7,154 bases of DNA, taken from Bacteroidota bacterium. Its GTDB lineage: Bacteria; Bacteroidota; Bacteroidia; Chitinophagales; Chitinophagaceae. A program made the position numbers and the translations under genes. The notes under the pieces are model-generated. The model worked only from the letters and a program-made list of their open reading frames with translations, was not told the DNA's origin and did not search any database. The stretch lies in contig JAEWJV010000225.1 of assembly GCA_023386395.1 (NCBI GenBank), positions 1 through 7,154 of the forward strand. Direction: 5' to 3'. Position 1 is the stretch's first letter, and each line of letters starts with the position of its first letter. Shown here piece after piece: positions 1 to 5,130 of this stretch.

Positions 1-541
1 CAACATAATCAACACTTTCATTAATAAGATTTAATCCGCTTGCTTTAAAATCATTATAGTATTGCCATAAAGCATTTAACGGCAATGAAAGATTTGATGC
101 AATAGCAATACTTAAATACCCTTTAAATGGAATATCATTTGTTAACTTAAACAAATAATTATCGAGATGCGTGGCTAATGTAAATGCAAAATCGAATAAT
201 GTTTTAAACAGGTTTTGTGCATCTGTATTATTTGTTTCTGATTGCAGCGTAGCAGTTACATAATCCGTATATGGAATAAAATCTTTTGTTTTCCAGTTAG
301 TGATAGCCGCAATTATTACAGCAGGGTCATTGCCCATAAAAGGCTGCCAGTTGCCATCAACTTCATTATTGGCAGCATAATAATTTAAGTAAGCAGCATA
401 ATTTTTGGCAAACAAAATAAGATCGGCAGCCGTTCTTTCGTCAACCGGTGCATAACTGGCAGCCAATGCATCCAATATACGCTGCAACTGGCTGGTGCCG
501 CTGTATGCCAAAAGGTTATTATCTAAACAGGTATTTGCCAT
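1..541 (-). CDS. N-terminal 180 codons of a probable large eCIS baseplate protein (Afp11/gpJ-like), cut by the left edge
   Basis: The frame opens with ATG at 541-539 and stays open to the window edge. Hand translation gives 180 residues beginning MANTCLDNNLLAYSGTSQLQ. The start ATG shares one base with the stop of the upstream gp25-type gene (TAATG), so translation is probably coupled. The visible part looks alpha-helical and rich in Asn, Tyr, Ala and Leu, with DERTAADLILFAKNYAAYLN near residues 34-53 and a DGNWQPFMGNDPAVI stretch near 62-76. No signal peptide or membrane segment is visible. In Afp/PVC-type loci the gene after the gp25 homologue encodes a large baseplate J (gp6/gp47-like) wedge protein, and N-terminal regions of this style are familiar in Bacteroidota members. 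The role therefore rests on synteny and a remembered family resemblance; the diagnostic baseplate J domain would lie beyond the window. Confidence 0.72.
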   Translation of the reverse strand, partial: MANTCLDNNLLAYSGTSQLQRILDALAASYAPVDERTAADLILFAKNYAAYLNYYAANNEVDGNWQPFMGNDPAVIIAAITNWKTKDFIPYTDYVTATLQSETNNTDAQNLFKTLFDFAFTLATHLDNYLFKLTNDIPFKGYLSIAIASNLSLPLNALWQYYNDFKASGLNLINESVDYV

Positions 542-948
542 TAGCTTAATTCAGTTCCTTCGTTTATGTAATAAGGATAAACAAAATTGAATCTCGAGTT
601 GGTGGTTCTTATGGTGTAATCCAGTGCAATAACAATCACACCCTCCGTTTGCCGGCTGTCATCAACCGTAACGTTGTTCAGGTTTATACGCGCTTCATAG
701 TAAATAATTGCTGTGCGTATCATTTCCCTGATGTAAGTTTTAAATGTTGTCGTCATTGGCTCAAACACCATTTCATCAAGGTTGCAGCCATAATCGGGCT
801 GCATTACACGTTCGCCTTTTTTTGTAGCCAGCAATATTTGCAGGCTGCGCTGTATATCCAGTTCATCGCTTGTTAACTCTACTGTTCCGGCAGCGTTATT
901 AAATGCCGGCGGAAAGCTCCAGCCTGTACCAAGAAAAGATGTGTTCAT
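541..948 (-). CDS. gp25/GPW family baseplate wedge protein (Afp9-like)
   Basis: This 135-residue protein matches the GPW/gp25 family in length and layout. Residues 24-40 (VELTSDELDIQRSLQIL) form the amphipathic opening helix. Residues 46-64 carry the family signature ERVMQPDYGCNLDEMVFEP, which resembles the usual ERVMxPxYG motif. A helix (TYIREMIRTAIIYYEARI) and beta strands ending in LDYTIRTTNSRFNFVYPYY follow. In T4 and in eCIS, gp25-type proteins sit in the baseplate wedge, where they contact the first sheath layer and help start sheath assembly. The start is well supported: a near-perfect SD (AGGAGG) lies 6 nt before the ATG, and the PAAR stop is only 10 nt upstream. The 3' end overlaps the next ATG by one base. 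Confidence 0.95.
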   Translation of the reverse strand: MNTSFLGTGWSFPPAFNNAAGTVELTSDELDIQRSLQILLATKKGERVMQPDYGCNLDEMVFEPMTTTFKTYIREMIRTAIIYYEARINLNNVTVDDSRQTEGVIVIALDYTIRTTNSRFNFVYPYYINEGTELS

Positions 949-950
949 AA

Positions 951-960
951 TTAACCTCCT
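951..960 (-). promoter_or_regulatory. Strong Shine-Dalgarno sequence for the gp25-type gene
   Basis: On the minus strand the sequence reads TAGGAGGTTAATTATG. AGGAGG (960-955) is followed by a 6-nt spacer and the gp25 ATG. The first bases of the motif overlap the PAAR stop codon TAG (961-959). The leaders I examined before the sheath and tube genes lack a comparable motif and are A/T rich, as is common in Bacteroidota, so this site stands out. It probably lets the gp25-type protein be translated independently of upstream ribosomes. Confidence 0.8.
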
Positions 961-1240
961 AAATTACTGTGGGGCAGCCCACTACAATCGTTCCTCCATG
1001 TGCTGTTGTATCGCCCATTCTTGCGGCAGGCTTACCACCAATTAAAACTGTAGCCGAACCTTTTACAATGCTGTCCGGTGGCCCTGCACACACGCACATA
1101 TCGCCAACACAGGCCGCAGGTAAGCCACCAATTAAAACCGTGGGTGCGCCCGGCGGAAGTACCGGCCCACCAACATGCGGCGATGGCCCGTTAAACATGG
1201 GGCAAACATGCATATCAGAAATTCTCGCAGCTAAAGCCAT
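959..1240 (-). CDS. PAAR-domain spike tip protein (Afp10-like)
   Basis: This 93-residue protein is essentially one PAAR domain, the small conical cap that sharpens the VgrG spike and in related systems can bind a metal ion or carry effectors. It opens with MALAARISDMHVCP and has two copies of a TVLIGGxPAAxxGD motif at residues 34-47 and 64-77, typical of PAAR repeats. Likely metal ligands by family comparison are H11, H22, H81 and C89; H81-G-G and G-C89-P sit in the expected C-terminal loop. Extra cysteines occur at 13, 44, 49 and 51. There is no N- or C-terminal extension, so no fused effector domain. The gene lies 149 bp after the VgrG gene and 10 nt before the gp25 gene, the standard spike/baseplate context. 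Confidence 0.95.
   Translation of the reverse strand: MALAARISDMHVCPMFNGPSPHVGGPVLPPGAPTVLIGGLPAACVGDMCVCAGPPDSIVKGSATVLIGGKPAARMGDTTAHGGTIVVGCPTVI
1023..1138 (-). repeat. Imperfect intragenic direct repeat within the PAAR gene
   Basis: A 14-base identical core (ccaccaattaaaac on the plus strand) occurs at 1035-1048 and again at 1125-1138, exactly 90 bp or 30 codons apart. The match extends imperfectly to 1023-1048 and 1113-1138, with 5 mismatches in 26 bases. It encodes the two TVLIGGxPAA motifs of the PAAR domain, so it reflects the protein's internal duplication and is probably not a mobile or regulatory repeat. Confidence 0.8.
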
Positions 1241-1389
1241 AGGTTTAAATTTGTGTTTTTCAAGCCAGCTACGCTGTCTTTTTTATTTATATCTCCGACT
1301 ATAATATTTCATGGCAGTCCGTCCCGGCGAATCATTCCCTTGTACTGATGTAATCTATGGCAGCGGTTTCCTCGTTAACTTGTGAACTT
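1241..1389. other. 149-bp gap between the VgrG and PAAR genes, no gene recognised
   Basis: This is the only sizeable non-coding stretch inside the gene cluster. Read on the minus strand it contains only very short ATG-started frames: a 7-codon MIRRDGLP-like frame near 1340 and a 9-codon MKYYSRRYK frame ending near 1282. An 18-19 codon frame without a start follows the VgrG stop. The segment nearest the PAAR gene is A/T rich. I see no Bacteroidota TAnnTTTG -7 element on the minus strand and no strong hairpin with a U tract in the reading direction. A weak CAGC-loop-GCTG stem occurs at 1266-1276. It may be a leader, an unrecognised promoter or a decayed remnant. Confidence 0.5.
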
Positions 1390-3183
1390 TTAATTAATCA
1401 TCACCACACCGCCTTTTATCGTAGTTGTGCCTGATCCTTCAACCGTAACAGATGGTGCCGACATTTTAGCACTGCCGCTGCCTGCACTAAGCGATGCGCC
1501 CCCTGCGCTCATCGAAAAATTAGCAGAAGGAGCAAGCGTTATATTCACGGCTTCTATTTTTAAATCGCCACCTGCTTTCAGGCTCATATTGGCGGCGCTT
1601 TCAATACTCACCGCAGTTGGTTCCATTGAAATTTTATTACCGTTCTCGTCTTCAAACTTCATTATATTATCAGACTCACTTATAGTAATTTTTTTACCGG
1701 CTGGTGTTTCTATTTTTAAAGATTTTTCATCATCATTAAATATCATTTTCATGCCGCTGCGCGAAACATATCCTTTTTCATTGTTGGCATTGGCAGCTTG
1801 TAACGGCGCCGGTTTTGAACTGCTGTTAACCATACCCAGCACAACCGGGTTACGCGGATCATTATTCAAAAAACCAACAATCACTTCATCGCCTATTTCC
1901 GGCCTGAAGAAAGTACCGCGGTTATTGCCTGCATCCAAACAGGCAATCCTGCTCCAAACACCATCTTCATTAGCATCAATAATCGGCAGGCGAACACGGA
2001 TTCTGTCCTGGCTGTTTGGATCATTCTCAAGATCAGTAACTACGCCAATCTGTAAACCCTGTATGGCGGGCAGCATATTTGCTGCAGGCGGTGCATTTAC
2101 TTCCGGCTGATTGGTAAATGGTTCATTGGTTAAGCCAAACTGAACATCGGTTGTCCAAACACCGTTTACTATTTCATGACGAACGCCTGATACAAACACT
2201 TTACCGTTAAACCGCTCTCCCACTCCACCAATATTTATTAAATCACCCGGATTTATTTGTCCATATCCCCTGAAACGTACACGGCCTCTCAGTCGCGACA
2301 TGCGGGCTTTAAGCAAACGCCCGTCGGCAAGGCTTTGCAGTTCTGTTTCCGTAATATCTTCTCCTGAAAACAAATCATATTCAGCGATCTTTAAAACGTT
2401 ACCAAGGTCGCTGCCTGGAATATTTCCGTTCTCTTCAAAGCCGGGTTCTGCGGCATCAACAGACGTCACAGCCTGGTTTGAATAATCCCATGTTTTCGCC
2501 TTCAGGCTTTGATATTGATTGCGTGCATCAAGGTCCGCATCAAACTCAAATATTGTAGCGCCAAATACAGCATCAAGCACAGTTGCCGAAGAAAAATCGG
2601 GTTTTTTTGTTGTAAGCTTTCCGCCATCAATAAAACACAGTTTACCATTTGCTTCCATGCGCGAAACAATAAAATCCCAGTCGGTACAATTGTATTGAAC
2701 AATGGCTTCATGCTGCACGCTGGTTGATTCAATGTCTGTATCAAGCTGGTAAGTGCCGGCAATCGTTTCAACAGCATCGCTGTCTGTTGTATCATTAAAA
2801 TATTTGTTCTTTCTTGCCACTGTCATGGCAACGGCCTTATCGCGGCATTCCAGCATCAGCACCGGTGAGCGGTCATTTCGTATTTTCAAACTATGTTTAA
2901 GGATAATGCCTTTGTAAATAAGCGTTTCATCTGAATGATAACCTGCATTAATTTCTATTTCTGTTCCGGGAACAAATGTGGCTTCATTACTTACGGCAAA
3001 ATCCTGTTCTGATGCATTACCATCAAATATTACCAGTTTTGCCCATGGTATCTTGTTCACTTCCTTCGATACGGAAATGGATGCAACCTGGTACTGCGTG
3101 CTTAAAGGAGCGCCGTTAACTTTCAACGTAAAAGTTACAAGATCTGTTTGCTGCGTACCTGGCAATGATTGGCTTAAAGGCAT
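1390..3183 (-). CDS. VgrG-type central spike protein (Afp8-like)
   Basis: This 597-residue protein has the VgrG layout, a fusion of gp27-like hub and gp5-like spike. The N-terminal hub covers about residues 1-360 (TFTLKVNGAPLSTQYQVASI at the start; CTDWDFIVSRMEANGK in the middle; ARMSRLRGRVRFRGYGQINP; then GVRHEIVNGVWTTDVQFGL). An OB-fold gp5/Phage_base_V domain spans about 374-458 (RIRVRLP, then FFRPEIGDEVIVGFLNNDPR, then PVVLGMV). A repetitive C-terminal beta-helix begins about 470 (GMKMIFNDDEKSLKIETPAG) and ends IKGGVVMIN. It trimerises into the spike that carries the PAAR tip. No lysozyme or effector domain is fused. The start ATG lies 3 nt after the stop of the LysM adaptor gene, so coupling is likely. 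The following PAAR gene supports the call. Confidence 0.95.
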   Translation of the reverse strand: MPLSQSLPGTQQTDLVTFTLKVNGAPLSTQYQVASISVSKEVNKIPWAKLVIFDGNASEQDFAVSNEATFVPGTEIEINAGYHSDETLIYKGIILKHSLKIRNDRSPVLMLECRDKAVAMTVARKNKYFNDTTDSDAVETIAGTYQLDTDIESTSVQHEAIVQYNCTDWDFIVSRMEANGKLCFIDGGKLTTKKPDFSSATVLDAVFGATIFEFDADLDARNQYQSLKAKTWDYSNQAVTSVDAAEPGFEENGNIPGSDLGNVLKIAEYDLFSGEDITETELQSLADGRLLKARMSRLRGRVRFRGYGQINPGDLINIGGVGERFNGKVFVSGVRHEIVNGVWTTDVQFGLTNEPFTNQPEVNAPPAANMLPAIQGLQIGVVTDLENDPNSQDRIRVRLPIIDANEDGVWSRIACLDAGNNRGTFFRPEIGDEVIVGFLNNDPRNPVVLGMVNSSSKPAPLQAANANNEKGYVSRSGMKMIFNDDEKSLKIETPAGKKITISESDNIMKFEDENGNKISMEPTAVSIESAANMSLKAGGDLKIEAVNITLAPSANFSMSAGGASLSAGSGSAKMSAPSVTVEGSGTTTIKGGVVMIN

Positions 3184-3186
3184 TGC

Positions 3187-3921
3187 TTAATTATTGGCTA
3201 ATGGCGGGAACAATAACTTTGCTCCCGTTTTTAAATTTTTAAAATCAACAAGATTATTAAACTGCGCAACCTGGTAGTAATATTTGCTGTCGCCATATTC
3301 TCGATAACACATGAGCGATAAAGTATCGCCTTCCTGCACTGTGCGTATATGTGTAAGATCGGGTGACTGCCTGTTTTCGATTCCGGCCAGTTTCTTTTCA
3401 TCAATAACGCCTTCAAAACTGCAATCTGCTTCTGCGCGCAACGGTGAGCCATCAGGCTTAAACAATTTAAAATTGATGGTCATTGTTTTCAGCTTGCAGT
3501 TATACAGCAGCAAGCCCCATTGCAGTTGCACATAAGGCGGCTCGTGCGTTTCACTGTTATAATCGTACACCACTTTCTTAAAATCAGAAAGCATTTGTGC
3601 CACATCAGGCGGATTGGCATTTAAACCCGGTATGGCAAGACCGGATGCAAGCCCCGACAATAAGCCTTCATCTTTTTTAATAACACCTGTGCCATCAAAC
3701 AAAAATTTAAAGCTTAATGTTTGCGCCAGCCTGTTACGAAATGCACTTTGCGTTTCACTGCTGCCTTGCGCCGTTTGATCTGAGCTCGCCGTGCCATACG
3801 TTATTGTATAGCTTTCGGGGTTTATTAAAACCTCATAAGGAAGCAGGCCAGGCACCTTTGTTTGAAAGGTGTTATCTGTATAAGCAACAAGCGTCATTTT
3901 CTGTAACTGGCCAAGGCTCAT
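3187..3921 (-). CDS. CIS tube-baseplate adaptor with C-terminal LysM domain (Afp7/Pvc7-like)
   Basis: This 244-residue protein has an N-terminal CIS tube-type domain (MTLVAYTDNTF near residue 9, then LLPYEVLINPESYTITYG, and YVQLQWGLLLYNCKLKTMTINFKLF in the middle). A C-terminal LysM-like domain at about 193-240 (VQEGDTLSLMCYREYGDSKY, then LKTGAKLLFPP) completes it. The same architecture is seen in T4 gp53 and Afp7/Pvc7, which join the inner tube and hub to the baseplate; here LysM is probably structural and not for wall binding. The ATG at 3921 is preferred because it overlaps a -1-frame TGA of the preceding small gene (TGATG). M9 (3897) is an alternative start. The annotated frame of the preceding gene overlaps this one by 50 nt, discussed separately. 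The 3' end is 3 nt from the VgrG start. Confidence 0.92.
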   Translation of the reverse strand: MSLGQLQKMTLVAYTDNTFQTKVPGLLPYEVLINPESYTITYGTASSDQTAQGSSETQSAFRNRLAQTLSFKFLFDGTGVIKKDEGLLSGLASGLAIPGLNANPPDVAQMLSDFKKVVYDYNSETHEPPYVQLQWGLLLYNCKLKTMTINFKLFKPDGSPLRAEADCSFEGVIDEKKLAGIENRQSPDLTHIRTVQEGDTLSLMCYREYGDSKYYYQVAQFNNLVDFKNLKTGAKLLFPPLANN

Positions 3922-4090
3922 CAGCGTTCGTTTTTTCGTTTAAAATTTCAAGCACCTGTTCCACACAGGCCGCTACAACAGCTTCGTTATCTGCTGCCGG
4001 GGAGGAAGAAGCACTGCTTGTTCCCTGTTGTGAAGGAGGTGTTTGCTGAACGGCAACTTTAATTTGCAGTTCACGAATTTCAATAGGCAT
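3872..4090 (-). CDS. DUF5908-like small eCIS protein, 3' end possibly frameshifted
   Basis: The open frame encodes 72 residues. The N-terminus MPIEIRELQIKVAV is the hallmark of the DUF5908 small proteins found between tube and LysM genes in Bacteroidota eCIS loci. A low-complexity Gln/Ser/Thr/Pro/Ala linker covers residues 15-34, then a helix with ACVEQVLEIL at 41-50. Family members, as I recall them, end soon after this helix with a short charged tail. Here the zero frame instead continues as NEKTNADEPWPVTENDACC and overlaps the next gene by 50 nt. A shift to the -1 frame near 3938 gives a 56-residue protein ending RKNER (or EKNER), with a TGA at 3923-3921 overlapping the next ATG. The molecular function is unknown; the position is like that of Afp6/Pvc6 and of phage tail chaperones. 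Confidence 0.8.
   Translation of the reverse strand: MPIEIRELQIKVAVQQTPPSQQGTSSASSSPAADNEAVVAACVEQVLEILNEKTNADEPWPVTENDACCLYR
3938..3944 (-). promoter_or_regulatory. Candidate -1 ribosomal frameshift site T TTA AAC
   Basis: On the minus strand TTTAAAC occurs in the X XXY YYZ phase relative to the DUF5908-like frame (TTA = L50, AAC = N51). Slippage by -1 would re-pair the codons to TTT AAA and continue CGA AAA AAC GAA CGC TGA. The product would end ILNRKNER at residue 56, with the stop sharing its A with the next ATG. A six-A run follows at 3936-3931. I see no clear stimulatory hairpin or internal Shine-Dalgarno at the usual spacing, so use of the site is hypothetical. Confidence 0.4.
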
Positions 4091-4129
4091 GCCTGAAGTT
4101 TGTATGTTATAAAATCCCTGCTGAAATTA

Positions 4130-4654
4130 TCATGGTACCGAAATGCTTACACTTGCGCTGCCGCCACCAAGCAGGTCGCCAACAGCGCTGATACCTGCTG
4201 TTACGGCTGCTGAAAGGTTAAGCGTAGTGTAGTATTCATACCGTAAGGTTAGCGATTCAATTACTATATGATTTTGTTCTGCATTAAACCCCGAAATATC
4301 ATATTTGATAGGAATTGCATTTTTAATGTACCACGATGAAACCGGCAGGTGATCTTCATTTAAAAGCGATATCAACATGTTTGTCGGCTGGTAATTGAAA
4401 TTCTGTATAGCATCAATACACCAGGCTGTAACGCCTGAAACAAGCGTCATCCCGCGTTTCAGAATGAGGTCAGCATATTTTGTTCTTCCGGGAAGACGGT
4501 GCACAAACCTGTTCTCACCGCCTTCGTTATAAGTATCGAGGTTTACGTCAACCGTTAAACCTGTTACTTCCTGGAAACGAAAATCGTTTGGCACCTGCGG
4601 AAAAATTTCAAATACTACCAGAAAATGAAATCCAACAAAAGGATATTCAAACAT
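4130..4654 (-). CDS. Second tube-family protein (T4 gp19 type), probable tube initiator (Afp5-like)
   Basis: This 174-residue protein shares the layout of the gp19 tube family with its upstream neighbour. Shared elements are FHFLVVFE at the start, FRFQEVTGLTVDVN, then HRLPGRTKYADLILKRGM (compare KMPGQRKFSNLVLKRGI), a helix with WCIDAIQNF, and LISLLNEDHLPVSSWYIKNAIP (compare SLLDETLNPVIVWKVKNAWP). It is longer and more divergent, with a hydrophobic Gly/Ala/Ser-rich C-terminal tail (TAGISAVGDLLGGGSASVSI). In Afp/PVC-type particles a divergent gp19-fold protein forms the first tube ring above the hub, which fits its place between the main tube and LysM genes. The junction with the upstream gene reads TAATGCATG: the first ATG is out of frame and gives a 3-codon peptide, so the second ATG (4654) is the start. 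Confidence 0.9.
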   Translation of the reverse strand: MFEYPFVGFHFLVVFEIFPQVPNDFRFQEVTGLTVDVNLDTYNEGGENRFVHRLPGRTKYADLILKRGMTLVSGVTAWCIDAIQNFNYQPTNMLISLLNEDHLPVSSWYIKNAIPIKYDISGFNAEQNHIVIESLTLRYEYYTTLNLSAAVTAGISAVGDLLGGGSASVSISVP

Positions 4655-4657
4655 GCA

Positions 4658-5089
4658 TTAATCGTTTTGTATGGTTAACCCTTCGTGTACAAGATCCAGT
4701 TGTTCAATCGCAACATCGTTGCCATCAGCCTTAAGATCGGTTGATGTAACTTTTGTTGGCCATGCATTCTTAACCTTCCACACAATTACGGGGTTAAGTG
4801 TTTCATCCAGCAGGCTAATTGTGATGTCGCGGCGCTCAACGGTATTCATGTTGATCGTGTTGAACCAGTTATAAAACTCATTATCTGATTTAAAGATGCC
4901 ACGCTTCAAAACAAGGTTGCTAAACTTGCGCTGGCCCGGCATTTTTATTTTATGATATTCAGGGCTTGCGCCGTCGCGGTACTCAATAATATCATTGGTT
5001 ATATCAAGTCCGCTCACATCTGTAAAACCTATTTTGGTTCCGCCCCATTCAACCTGAAAGTGAAATTTGGGCAGTGGATAGTTTGCCAT
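4658..5089 (-). CDS. Main inner tube protein (T4 gp19 family, Afp1-like)
   Basis: This 143-residue protein is the standard size for the Hcp/gp19-fold tube subunit, which stacks as hexameric rings to form the inner tube driven out on contraction. It opens MANYPLPKFHFQVEWGGT and contains IGFTDVSGLDITNDIIEYRD. The family signature KIKMPGQRKFSNLVLKRGI is near residues 47-65, followed by NEFYNWFNTI, ITISLLDETLNPVIVWKVKN and a C-terminal IEQLDLVHEGL strand. It lies 41 nt after the sheath gene and 3 nt before the second tube gene. No SD is visible. The bases just before the ATG (TAATCT) are the same as those before the sheath ATG, suggesting a similar initiation context for the two most abundant particle proteins. 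Confidence 0.95.
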   Translation of the reverse strand: MANYPLPKFHFQVEWGGTKIGFTDVSGLDITNDIIEYRDGASPEYHKIKMPGQRKFSNLVLKRGIFKSDNEFYNWFNTINMNTVERRDITISLLDETLNPVIVWKVKNAWPTKVTSTDLKADGNDVAIEQLDLVHEGLTIQND

Positions 5090-5130
5090 AGATTAATTTT
5101 TATTTGAAAGATTTTTTAAATGATTATTAA
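5090..5130 (-). other. A/T-rich 41-bp sheath-tube intergenic leader
   Basis: The spacer between the sheath stop and the tube ATG is almost all A and T, with no SD. It ends TTAATCTATG, where ATG is the tube start; the sheath leader ends CTAATCTATG. A/T-rich unstructured leaders favour initiation in Bacteroidota. No hairpin terminator is visible, so the two genes are probably co-transcribed. Confidence 0.5.

Noticed and set aside
1266..1282. Weak CAGC/GCTG stem followed by a T run on the plus strand, resembling a terminator
   Set aside because: The stem is only four pairs and is oriented for plus-strand transcription, where no gene is supported.
969..1304. 111-codon open frame on the plus strand opposite the PAAR gene
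   Set aside because: The PAAR frame has a clear family signature and operon context. The opposite frame mirrors the repeated PAAR motifs and has no supporting features.
1427..2110. 227-codon open frame on the plus strand
   Set aside because: It lies entirely antisense to the well-supported VgrG gene, and its product looks like a complement-strand shadow rich in Leu, Ser, Pro and Ile with no recognisable domain.
2502..2795. 97-codon minus-strand frame inside the VgrG gene
   Set aside because: It is an out-of-frame reading of the VgrG hub domain, and its composition has no protein-like motif.
3930..3936. A AAA AAC as an alternative slippery heptamer
   Set aside because: In the DUF5908-like reading frame the codons are GAA AAA ACG, so the run is out of phase for tandem -1 slippage; T TTA AAC is correctly phased. 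The A6 run remains relevant as a possible indel or transcript-slippage site.
3717..4049. 110-codon open frame on the plus strand
   Set aside because: It is antisense to the LysM adaptor and DUF5908-like genes. It is Cys/Ser/Phe rich with no family resemblance, and no other plus-strand gene exists in the window.
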